From positions 48,731-112,730 of the forward strand of contig LVBB01000022.1 in the NCBI GenBank assembly GCA_001603075.1: a stretch of 64,000 nucleotides of DNA. The letters are read 5' to 3'. Numbering within the stretch: the stretch's first letter is position 1; every line of letters begins with the position of its first letter. The notes under the pieces were generated by a model. The model was not told the DNA's origin. It was given only the letters and a program-made list of their open reading frames with translations, and ran no database searches. Below are positions 19,701-27,334 of the stretch, in pieces. Made by a program: the position numbers and the translations under genes. Origin of the DNA: Phycisphaerales bacterium Planc_01 (GTDB lineage: Bacteria; Planctomycetota; Phycisphaerae; Sedimentisphaerales; Anaerobacaceae).

Positions 19701-20018
19701 ACGCAATGCCCGGCGATGACCACGAGCTGTCCGACCGTCTCGACGCGGTGCCCGGCTACCTTGACACAATGCCCCACGGTGCAGACGCAATGCCCCGCCA
19801 CGGAAACCCAATGCCCGCCGACCGCCACCAAGTGCCCGACGGTACAGACGCAGTGTCCCGTCGCACAGACCCATTGCCCGGCGGCGGCGACGACGTGTTC
19901 TTCGAATACGGGCGTCCTGACGAACGGGACCATGTGGAACCTTCTGGCGCAAGGGTGTCCTGTCGTAGATGTCGAGTGTCCCAGTGTCGCCGACTATCTG
20001 GCAATAACGGCAAGGTAG
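16758..20018 (+). CDS. Large secreted GEVED-domain protein with C-terminal Cys-Pro heptad repeats
   Basis: The ATG at 16758 is favoured because GGAGGG sits seven bases upstream; an ATG six bases earlier would be too close to it. A signal peptide (LPAALIIVLISLVAPAASAF) follows. The 1086-residue protein holds two copies of one module of about 200 residues (about 40-250 and 655-870, with ADDFLCT..IRNIHIWASF versus ADNFECT..LTHIRLWGAW). They flank two GEVED-type domains ending in YGETEDYYLRP and GEVEDHEVW. Residues about 892-1045 are roughly 22 heptads of pattern xCPxxxT. No enzyme motif was found. A surface or adhesive role is inferred from architecture. Confidence 0.7.
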   Translation: MRGSTQSRSLPAALIIVLISLVAPAASAFGQATNDCDWQAGQMHKMHWPQQPDFTPTGTGVSLSAATLADDFLCTATGPIRNIHIWASFRGDEIPKEGPDGLTLELGLYSDVPAEGAKPGRPGGLLWSRTFAPGQYTVQAIHDGPINWHDPAMGTYLSNDHRQTFQYNFCVQSQPFTQQEGNVYWLGVRLVGATTDCALGWKTTSRRWRWNSSAAFLMQEQWGWTALAYPNVHEYAADALGLAFVITSGDETTPEYDLGDAPDSTGNLAAVKMPAYADSVAGDFPTVYQVASPPYGPLHRRPRDAFYLGTWVSLENEADLGPDEDGVNNLDPSSGVSNQDGGDDGLVLPVVMPHLGQARLDYTVTKTSHLVKSIYLNVWCDWNRDGDWNDTIVAADGTPVAEWAVQDHPLSLLGIGTYALTTPAFTCWHPQAGQADPIWVRITISEQRYQDAVPAPKAGGAGPACGYQYGETEDYYLRPLIQAGATRYDWGDAPAGYPTLAADNGARHVIAGPWLGDALDMPDAESDGLPHPNAVGDDGTAVNDENGVCIPPLVQGCAASITVQVSGGGGVVQGWIDFNADKTWQATEQIFDGFLPDGIHVLSVDVPQNAAVGQTFARFRISTQGGLAPDGPASNGEVEDHEVWIDAQPTHVKWCQYPDPTHRGVGIRIDGTQHAPGAVADNFECTSRDLLTHIRLWGAWKNDEKGQISLVRLRIHANDPAGPEGADKTNPFGKPRPEVLWEKQFGPGQFQEALYHVVTIASQWWWDPAAGQALAGNDTQIWQLDFVIEPDEAFLQDGSEQNPRIYWLSVEMETTGGQFGWKTRRWPEQFAGDAVWDLGSKQPRPWQELRYPPEHPCYDSRYNSIDMAFCLRYTSPGTAEPPVTSRPSTITYCPAVETMCPATETKCPAMVTQCPTTQTQCPTTQTQCPPMVTNCPTVSTSCPANLTQCPTVQTQCPSTETRCPPSVTKCPTVETQCPATQTQCPAMTTSCPTVSTRCPATLTQCPTVQTQCPATETQCPPTATKCPTVQTQCPVAQTHCPAAATTCSSNTGVLTNGTMWNLLAQGCPVVDVECPSVADYLAITAR
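19431..19892 (+). repeat. 21-base tandem coding repeat (22 Cys-Pro heptads)
   Basis: The DNA repeats with a 21-base period inside the preceding gene, encoding units such as QCPTVQT, KCPTVET and QCPATET. Cys, Pro and the last Thr are essentially invariant over 22 units while positions 4-6 vary, and a 23rd partial unit (TC) follows. Codons for the invariant residues vary (TGC/TGT, CCG/CCC/CCA, ACG/ACC), so the protein pattern rather than the DNA is what has been kept. Confidence 0.9.
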
Positions 20019-20141
20019 CGCAGTCGTCTGCGGCGACAAGAAATACGCGGTCGTGCGGCAGTGGTTTGTCTGTCGCAGGACGAATGCCGGCACAGACCTT
20101 TTGCTGTTGCCCGGCATGGAGAACTCAAGGATAATCCACGC

Positions 20142-22736
20142 GTGCACCCTGTTGAACGCGAACAAGACGAACTGCAGGTCGTGGATCGTCCGATCGAGGC
20201 GTCGGCCGCCTTCGGTCCGGTGGTGGCGGTGCTGTCGGCTCTGGCGGCCGCATGGCTTGCCGCCGGCTCGACGGGACTGCTGGCCCATCCTCTGCGACGC
20301 ACATGCGCGCTGATCGCGCTCGGGATCGCTTTGCTGGCGCCCGGCGTCGAAATGCGACGTCGTGGTGTGCGTATTCTGCTGACCCCGCTTATCGCTGGTG
20401 CCGCCATCGCCATGGTGGCCCTGCCGTTGCCGGCCGTCAATGTCCTGGCGGCCACGATCGTGCTGGTCTTTCTTGCATGGATCTCCACAGATCAGAGCAA
20501 GGACAGCCTCCGAGCCGCCGCCGCAGCGACCGCGGTCTTGGGACTGTCTGTCTTCGCTCGCGCATCGATCCCATCGATCTGGCAGCTCGCCGACGTTCTC
20601 GGCCGGATGCTCGGCGCAGCAGCCGGTGCAATCGCACAGCGCCCGCTCCATGTGGGTGCGACGTTTGCCGGCATGGACTTCCTGGTCGTGACCGGCGTGT
20701 TCTGGTGTCTGTATCTGGTCTGCACGAAGCCGCCCCGGACGGCGCGGGCCGTATATGGCTTCACGGCGATCCTCGCCGGTCATGTCGTTTATCTCCTCGC
20801 CGTGTTGCACGTCCCGGATCTCCTGGTCGCGATGACGGAGTCGACCGCTCAGAACAGCGGCTGGCTCGTCCTTTGGGCCCGCAAGGCGCTGCCCTGGAAC
20901 GCACCCCTGCTGGCCTGCGCAATTCACCTGATGCTCATCGGCACGATGCTTCGCTGGTCGACGTGGGCCTCCGCTGCCATCAGGACGCGGGCCGACCGCC
21001 CGGGGCGCTCGGCCTGGACCGGCCTGGCGATGGGCTCGGCGGCGATGGCGATGGCGATCCTGCTGCCCGTCGCGACAGTGCTCGACACCAGGGCCTTGAA
21101 TATGGAGGGACAGAAGATCGTCTTCTACGAGAAAGGTTTTCTGAACTGGCTCAAGCCGACGCACGGCTCGTACGGCAGGCTGTCCGGTGGGATGTACGGG
21201 ATGCTGCCCGTGTTCGTCGAGAGTCTCGGCGCCGAGAGCCGCTTCTCGCCGGACCTGTCCGAGGCCGACCTTGCCGACGCCGATGCGCTGGTGTTGATCT
21301 TCCCAAATGAGCCCTGGGCCGAGGGCCAACTGGATCGCATCCATCAGTTCGTACAACGCGGCGGGTCGCTGCTGCTGCTCGGCGAACACACCACCGGCGA
21401 CGCCGACGGCAACAATCGATTCAACGACGTCCTGGCGCCGACGTCGATGCGCGTCCGCTTCGATTCGGCCACCTTCGCCGTCGGAGGATGGCTGCACTCG
21501 TATGAGGCCCTCGCCCATCCGACGACCACGGAGATCGCCGACGACCGCAACGAGTTCGGCGTGGTGATCGGCGCCTCGGTTCGGGCGCGATGGCCGGCGC
21601 GGCCGGTGCTCGTCGGGCGGTGGGGTTGGAACGACGCCGGCGACGAGGCAAGCGCCCGCGCCCTGATGGGCAACGGCCGCTATGACCCCGGCGAGAAGCT
21701 CGGCGATCTCGTCCTGGCAGCCGAGCAGCCGATGGGCCAAGGCCGCATCATCGCCTTCGGTGACACCTCAGGCTTCTCGAACGCAATCAACGTCTCATCG
21801 CACGTCTTCACCTCCCGGCTGTTGGGCTATCTTGCCGGCGGCGTCGAGGCGCACCCGATGTGGCAACAGCTCCTCGGGGCGATGATCGTGCTGCTGCTGG
21901 CCGCCCTGCTGTGCCTGCGGCCGAGCCTGGCGAAAACGGCCCTCGTCGCGATCGGCCTGACGGCATCCCTGGCGGTTTGTGTCCAGGCGACGTCGGCGGT
22001 GGCCAGGCCACTGCCTGACGGACGTCAAGTGACACCCAACAACCTGGCCTATATCGACGCATCGCATCTCGAAGCCTACAGCGGCGAATCCTGGCGGCCC
22101 GACGGCGTCGGCGGACTGGCCCTGACGCTGATGCGCAGCGGCTATCTGACGCTCTCGCTGGGCGAACTGACGGCCGAGCGTCTCGAACGCGCCGGCCTGC
22201 TCGTCTCCATCGCCCCATCCCGTGCCTTCGCGCCGGCCGAGCGGCAAACGATCATCGATTTCGTCAACGCCGGCGGCACATTCATCATCACCGTCGGGCA
22301 AGATCGCATGGAGCCTTCCCTGCCACTGCTCAGAGAGCTTGGATTCGAGCCCGAACAAGCCGATGCGCTGGAGCCGGCGCCTCTGGGCCACTTCAAGTCG
22401 CCCTACCTCGAATCGGCCGACCGTCGCGTCTACGTGCGCTTCCATGCCGCCTGGTCCGTGCGCTCGAGCGACCCGAACGCCCGCGTGATCGCCTACGGAC
22501 GCGACAACCAGCCCGTCATCCTCCTCCACCGAATCGGCCAAGGCAAGGTGGTCCTCGTTGGCGATACGGGCTTTGCGATGAACAAGAACCTCGAATGGGA
22601 AGGCGGCGAGCCATTCGAAGGGCTTCGCGAGAACGCCGATTTCTGGCGATGGCTGCTCACCGTCCTGCGCGAGGAACCCATGTGGCTGCCTGAGGCCGTG
22701 CGCGAACAGCCGGCCGGCGCGGAGGTGGCGCCATGA
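20142..22736 (+). CDS. Polytopic membrane protein with two GATase1-like/DUF4350-like domains (copy 1)
   Basis: No close family is recognised. The N-terminal 310 residues contain about eight hydrophobic helices. A soluble Rossmann-like domain follows with ADALVLIFPNEPW, IHQFVQRGGSLLLLGEHT and GRIIAFGDTSGFSN, the pattern of class-I glutamine-amidotransferase-like (DUF4350-type) domains. A second membrane pair (MWQQLLGAMIVLLLAALLCL region) precedes a second such domain with FAPAERQTIIDFVNAGGTFI. GTG at 20142 has AAGGA ten bases upstream; an in-frame GTG at 20061 is the alternative. The stop overlaps the next gene (ATGA), which has the same architecture, so they probably act as a pair. Confidence 0.6.
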   Translation: MHPVEREQDELQVVDRPIEASAAFGPVVAVLSALAAAWLAAGSTGLLAHPLRRTCALIALGIALLAPGVEMRRRGVRILLTPLIAGAAIAMVALPLPAVNVLAATIVLVFLAWISTDQSKDSLRAAAAATAVLGLSVFARASIPSIWQLADVLGRMLGAAAGAIAQRPLHVGATFAGMDFLVVTGVFWCLYLVCTKPPRTARAVYGFTAILAGHVVYLLAVLHVPDLLVAMTESTAQNSGWLVLWARKALPWNAPLLACAIHLMLIGTMLRWSTWASAAIRTRADRPGRSAWTGLAMGSAAMAMAILLPVATVLDTRALNMEGQKIVFYEKGFLNWLKPTHGSYGRLSGGMYGMLPVFVESLGAESRFSPDLSEADLADADALVLIFPNEPWAEGQLDRIHQFVQRGGSLLLLGEHTTGDADGNNRFNDVLAPTSMRVRFDSATFAVGGWLHSYEALAHPTTTEIADDRNEFGVVIGASVRARWPARPVLVGRWGWNDAGDEASARALMGNGRYDPGEKLGDLVLAAEQPMGQGRIIAFGDTSGFSNAINVSSHVFTSRLLGYLAGGVEAHPMWQQLLGAMIVLLLAALLCLRPSLAKTALVAIGLTASLAVCVQATSAVARPLPDGRQVTPNNLAYIDASHLEAYSGESWRPDGVGGLALTLMRSGYLTLSLGELTAERLERAGLLVSIAPSRAFAPAERQTIIDFVNAGGTFIITVGQDRMEPSLPLLRELGFEPEQADALEPAPLGHFKSPYLESADRRVYVRFHAAWSVRSSDPNARVIAYGRDNQPVILLHRIGQGKVVLVGDTGFAMNKNLEWEGGEPFEGLRENADFWRWLLTVLREEPMWLPEAVREQPAGAEVAP

Positions 22737-25237
22737 GACGCGACTGGATCGGTTTGGCATTGTTGAGTGCGTCGTGGCTCTTCGGGCTCGGCTACTATCA
22801 TGATCCCAACGGAACGATCTGGGCCGTCCTCGTATTGGCGGGCGCCGGGCTTCTGATCGGCGTCGATCTTCGCACGCCGGCGCGCATCGAATCGATCATC
22901 GCAGCGGTCCTGCTGATGCCCGTGCTGATCCTGGTTCCCTGGCCGTGGCGGGCAGCGGTCGCACTGCTCGTGACGGGCCTGCTGCTCTGTGCGGCGCCGA
23001 TCCCGAGGCACTGGCCCGGCCGGGTGGGCCAGGCCGCACTGGCGGCCGGAACGATCCTCGTTCTGCAGGCAGCCGGAATGCTCGCCTATGAGTCCGTCAC
23101 GGCTCGGTCGCACGAACTGCCACCGCCGCTTGCCGCGATGCTCTACGGCGTCGCGCGGGCGATCGGGATTCCCACCGCCCTCGACGGCTCAACGCTGGCC
23201 CTGTACTCGATCCGCCACACCCATCGCCTGGGCGCCACGTGGGGACTGCTGCTGGACCCGGCGACCTTCTGCTTTCTGGTCGGGGGCGTGGTTCTGATCT
23301 GCTTGCACGCCTCCAGGGCGTCACTATCGCGGACCCTCGCGAGGCTGCTCGGTCTGGTCGGCTGTGTGGCCCTCTGGCTGCCCGTGCGAGCAGCAATCCT
23401 GATCGCAGTCCATATGCACCGTGCCCTGCAAACGGAATATAACGCGCCGCTGGCATTGATGGGCCCGTTCTGGAATCCGTGGGTTCTGCTTGGGCTTCTT
23501 GCCGGTCCCGTCCTCCTGGTGTGGCGCTTCGTATCCACGCCACCGACAGCGATCCAGACAATGGAGACGCCAAGGCGATCCAGGCGAATCGCGTGCGTCG
23601 TCATGGTGTTTGTCGGCGTACTTCTTGTGACGACGGGACTGCTGTGGGCCCCCTCGGGCCCGCGCAAGCCCGGACGCATCTGGGTGGACGAGCACCGCTC
23701 GAACTGGGAGCGCACCGACCGGCCCTACGATCCCAACTGGTACGGGCAAGAGTCCGGCTACAACTATGCCTGCATCTACGATTACAGCTCCCGCTTCTAT
23801 GATATGGACCGTCTGCACGACCGCATCGACGCCAACACTCTGGCCGAATGCGACGTCCTCGTCGTGAAGGTGCCGACCACGCGCTACACGACAGAGGAAA
23901 TCGACCATATCGAGCAGTTCGTCGAGAACGGGGGCGGCCTGCTGCTGATCGGCGAGCACACCAACGTGTTCAACTCGGGAACCTACCTCAACGACATCGC
24001 TGCGCGGTTCGGCTTCGGCTTCCGCCACGACTGCCTGTTCGACATCGACACGCCCTTCGAGCAACTCTACCATCCCCCGCTCGTGCCACACCCCATTGTT
24101 CAGCACATGCCGGCGATGGATTTCGCCGTCTCGTGCTCGATCGATCCGGGCACAAGCGCGGGTCGGGCCGCCATCCGGGCGACGGGGCTTCGAAGCCTGC
24201 CGGCCGACTACCATGCGAGCAATTACTATCCCCAGGTCGAGGATCGGGCCGACGCGCGATACGGCGCGTTTGTGCAGTTGTGGGCGATGGACCACGGCGC
24301 CGGCCGCGTTGCGGCGTTCGGCGACTCGACGATCTTCTCCAACTTCTCGACGTTCGAGCCGGGCAAGGCCGAACTGATGCTCGGCATGCTCGAATGGCTG
24401 AACCACAAGCCCCCTTCGCGGGATTCGCAAACGATTCTGATCGTGCTGGGTCTTCTGCTCGCGGTCATCGCCCTTGTTCTTGGCCGGGGATGGCCCGGCG
24501 GCCGGCTCGTTCTGCTGGCCGGTGTACTGCTTGGCGTCACGAGCACGGGCGTCGCCGTGCGAGCGATGCATCGGTCGGCCATGCCGGTTCCCAAGGCCCT
24601 CCGGCCGTTCACACATGTCGTCATCGACCGCACCATTTGCGACGCACCGCTGTCGAGAAGCGGGTTCATCAGCGGTCAGGCCGATGGGTTCGGCATCTTC
24701 GAACGCTGGATCCTGAGGCTGGGCTATTTCACCTCGCGCCGCGAAGGTGACGATGCATTCTCCGGCGACCTGCTCGTGTTCCTGTACCCTCGCCGCGAGG
24801 TCGGCGCCGACTTCCGCAAACAACTGACCGACTACGTTGACGCCGGCGGAAAGGTCCTCGTCGTCGATTCGCCCGCCAACACGGCCTCGACCGCCAATGC
24901 CCTGCTGCACCCGTTCGCTATGCGGATCGCCGCAAGCCCCCTGCCGACCGGACCGCTCCAGACGCCCGCCGGCTGGCCCGCCGGGGTAACGACACAGAAT
25001 TCCGGCCAGGTCGAGGGGGGCACACCCCTGATCCGAATCGCAGGTCGGCCGGTGGCCGCAACCGCCGAGTTCGGTGCCGGGACCGTCACCCTGATCGGCT
25101 TCGGCGCGCAGTTTGCCGACTTGAACATGGGCGTGACCGGTGACACAATCCCCAACGCGGCGATGCGGAACCTCTACGAATTGCAGTTCCAACTGCTTCG
25201 TTCGATCCTCTCGGGCACGCAACCGATCGCCGACTGA
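22733..25237 (+). CDS. Polytopic membrane protein with two GATase1-like/DUF4350-like domains (copy 2)
   Basis: This 834-residue paralogue of the preceding protein is translationally coupled to it. About nine hydrophobic helices occupy residues 1-310. The region DPATFCFLVGGV, then RTLARLLGLVGC, then LPVRAAILIA has a Cys and Arg placed in membrane helices roughly as in exosortase/archaeosortase proteins, a weak resemblance only. Next comes a GATase1-like domain (IEQFVENGGGLLLIGEHT, later RVAAFGDSTIFSNFSTF), two more helices, and a second domain (LLVFLYPRREV, DYVDAGGKVLVVDSP). Function is unknown; a role in envelope or export processes is a guess from topology. Confidence 0.6.
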   Translation: MRRDWIGLALLSASWLFGLGYYHDPNGTIWAVLVLAGAGLLIGVDLRTPARIESIIAAVLLMPVLILVPWPWRAAVALLVTGLLLCAAPIPRHWPGRVGQAALAAGTILVLQAAGMLAYESVTARSHELPPPLAAMLYGVARAIGIPTALDGSTLALYSIRHTHRLGATWGLLLDPATFCFLVGGVVLICLHASRASLSRTLARLLGLVGCVALWLPVRAAILIAVHMHRALQTEYNAPLALMGPFWNPWVLLGLLAGPVLLVWRFVSTPPTAIQTMETPRRSRRIACVVMVFVGVLLVTTGLLWAPSGPRKPGRIWVDEHRSNWERTDRPYDPNWYGQESGYNYACIYDYSSRFYDMDRLHDRIDANTLAECDVLVVKVPTTRYTTEEIDHIEQFVENGGGLLLIGEHTNVFNSGTYLNDIAARFGFGFRHDCLFDIDTPFEQLYHPPLVPHPIVQHMPAMDFAVSCSIDPGTSAGRAAIRATGLRSLPADYHASNYYPQVEDRADARYGAFVQLWAMDHGAGRVAAFGDSTIFSNFSTFEPGKAELMLGMLEWLNHKPPSRDSQTILIVLGLLLAVIALVLGRGWPGGRLVLLAGVLLGVTSTGVAVRAMHRSAMPVPKALRPFTHVVIDRTICDAPLSRSGFISGQADGFGIFERWILRLGYFTSRREGDDAFSGDLLVFLYPRREVGADFRKQLTDYVDAGGKVLVVDSPANTASTANALLHPFAMRIAASPLPTGPLQTPAGWPAGVTTQNSGQVEGGTPLIRIAGRPVAATAEFGAGTVTLIGFGAQFADLNMGVTGDTIPNAAMRNLYELQFQLLRSILSGTQPIAD

Positions 25238-25371
25238 ACCCTCAGGCAGCCTGCGGCACGGACCTCGATCCCGGCCTGTGCGGGCGCAGGATTTCTTCGC
25301 AGATTCCGCTGAAATACCCGAGAATTGCGTCACATCTCAAAGACTCGTCGGACTTTAATACATAGCAGAGG

Positions 25372-27249
25372 ATGATGTACCCAACGGATGACGTCGAGTT
25401 AGTACGGAAGGCACAGCAAGGCGACCGGGACTGTCTCAATCGCCTGGCGGAAACGGCGAGGGTCCGTCTGCAGCAGTACGTGTTCCGAATGACCCTCGAT
25501 GAGGACCTGACGCAGGACATTGTGCAGGAGACGATACTCGAAATGCTCACAATCTTCGAAAAACTCCACGCCGGCGAGAAGTTCTGGGGCTGGCTCCAGG
25601 GGATTGCCTTCAACAAGGTGCGTCGCCATTACGGCAAACAGTGGCGGCGCAAGGCCCTTCGCCTCCAGGAGGCCGGGCGGAAATCTGGCAACCAAGGCAA
25701 CGACACCCTGGCGGAAGTGGTCACCGACGAGCTGAAACAGATCGTGCTCACGTCGATCGGGCAACTGACGCCTCAGCACCGGGCTGTGCTGACCCTGCGT
25801 TGCTATGACGATCTGTCGTATGCCGAGATCGCCGACCTGGTCGGCGGTTCGGAGATCGGGGCCCGCGCGACGTTCTATCGGGCCAAGAAATCTCTCGTCC
25901 GGCTGCTGTCGAATCACGGCCTGGGCAAGGGATCGCTGTTGCTGGCGTTGATCGCGTTCGGCAAGCTGACGGCGACCAGCAAGGCCGGCGCCGCCCAGGT
26001 CGCCATCACGGGCGCCACGTTGCAGGTGGGGCCCATCGGCGCTTTGCTGGGCGCGATGACGCCCAAGACGGGCCTGGTGCTGGCCACAGCCGCGGCCGTC
26101 GCCGTGGGCTCGGCAACAGTGCTCCCCCCCGCATGGCACAGGGCGCTGCCGGGCGGCGCGGTTCCGGCGGCCCAGTTGCCGAAAAGCCCCTGGCGTTCGG
26201 TTTCCACGCAACAGCAGGAATGCTGGTATCACTTCCCCGAGGCGGGCCGGTCGCCCGTGATGATCCGCCTGCTGGAGCCCGATCCCGGACGGACAGGAGC
26301 GACCTGCCGCATTCTCCAGAATCAATACGCCAACTATCATTACGACGACCGCGCCGACGCGGTCCGGATCCGAAATTGCCGTGCGTGGAAACCCGACCTG
26401 TCCGTGATGGGCCTGCCGACCGACGATGCGGAAATTAGCCGCTTTATCGCAGCGGTCCAGGGACGCGCTGCCGACGTGGAGTTGACGCGGAATCGCACGA
26501 GCGGCCTGCTGGTCATCTGCCGTCAGGAAGGCGACCGACCCGGCCAGATCTGGCGCATCGACCGCCATCTGAACGTGCTGGATGAGGAGTATTTCCATTT
26601 CAGTTGGCCCGAGACGATGAGAATCATCGACGAGCGCGATGCCATGCACGAACGCGGCTGGACTTACTTCCGGATCAGCGGCACGGTCGGCGACCGCACC
26701 GTCTCCGGAACGGGCCGCCTGCCCTTCGTGTACGCGTCGGCTCAGGAGCATTTCCCGTGGCTGAGGATCGAAACCGGCGACGGGCGGACGTTCGTCGATA
26801 CGCCGCGAGGCGCCGAGATCCGCGACCGCGCCGGGCGCGTCGTGGAGCGATTCGAGGGCGGCAGCTTCTTCAAGGGGTTGCCGAGACCCTGGATGGGCCT
26901 GCATTGCATCGACACGGTCCGGCGCGACGCCGCCGAATCGCGGCTGCGATTCGAGACCGTTGCCCGCAACGATGGAAGCGCTGTGAACGTGACCGTCTAC
27001 ACCGACGACAGGACCCTGGTCTACACCGTGGACATGGAGACCGACGTGATTGAGGCGATCGAGCTGTTTGCCGGCGCGCCGGCCGATTCCAATCGTATCG
27101 GCCGATTGGATTTCACGTATCTTCAGGATCTCCCGGAAGCAAGCCATTCCCAGGCGGCGTTTGACGCTCCCGCTCAGCCGAGATCGACCACGGCGGCAGC
27201 GCAGGGAACCGGATTGCTCTGGCTGACCGACCTGATGCCCGAGCGATAG
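25372..27249 (+). CDS. ECF sigma factor fused to a membrane anchor and large C-terminal domain
   Basis: Residues about 10-90 are sigma-70 region 2 (QQGDRDCLNRLAE, DLTQDIVQETILEM, FWGWLQGIAFNKVRRHY). Residues about 125-185 are region 4 (LTPQHRAVLTLRCYDDLSYA with a following helix-turn-helix). After this the protein does not stop as normal ECF factors do. It has hydrophobic stretches near 190-205 and 225-245, then about 380 residues with strands and LDFTYLQDLPEA near the end. The design suggests a membrane-tethered sigma factor with its own sensory domain, as in planctomycete ECF groups with C-terminal extensions. Two adjacent ATG codons are possible starts. Confidence 0.75.
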   Translation: MMYPTDDVELVRKAQQGDRDCLNRLAETARVRLQQYVFRMTLDEDLTQDIVQETILEMLTIFEKLHAGEKFWGWLQGIAFNKVRRHYGKQWRRKALRLQEAGRKSGNQGNDTLAEVVTDELKQIVLTSIGQLTPQHRAVLTLRCYDDLSYAEIADLVGGSEIGARATFYRAKKSLVRLLSNHGLGKGSLLLALIAFGKLTATSKAGAAQVAITGATLQVGPIGALLGAMTPKTGLVLATAAAVAVGSATVLPPAWHRALPGGAVPAAQLPKSPWRSVSTQQQECWYHFPEAGRSPVMIRLLEPDPGRTGATCRILQNQYANYHYDDRADAVRIRNCRAWKPDLSVMGLPTDDAEISRFIAAVQGRAADVELTRNRTSGLLVICRQEGDRPGQIWRIDRHLNVLDEEYFHFSWPETMRIIDERDAMHERGWTYFRISGTVGDRTVSGTGRLPFVYASAQEHFPWLRIETGDGRTFVDTPRGAEIRDRAGRVVERFEGGSFFKGLPRPWMGLHCIDTVRRDAAESRLRFETVARNDGSAVNVTVYTDDRTLVYTVDMETDVIEAIELFAGAPADSNRIGRLDFTYLQDLPEASHSQAAFDAPAQPRSTTAAAQGTGLLWLTDLMPER

Positions 27250-27334
27250 CCCGCAGAATCGGCTTTCGCCCGTGCCGTATCGACAAACGAGATCGAGAGG
27301 ACCAACATGCAGTTGCGAGAAAGGAGCGGATACG

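Noticed and set aside
19431..19892. Non-coding minisatellite or CRISPR
   Set aside because: The 21-base period keeps frame, preserves Cys-Pro-Thr through synonymous codons and lies inside a long secreted-protein gene.
16767..21740. A very long open frame on the minus strand across two plus-strand genes
   Set aside because: It lacks a plausible start, ribosome site or domain, is Arg/Gly/His-rich as expected for a shadow of GC-rich codons, and the opposite strand has clear signal peptides and domains.
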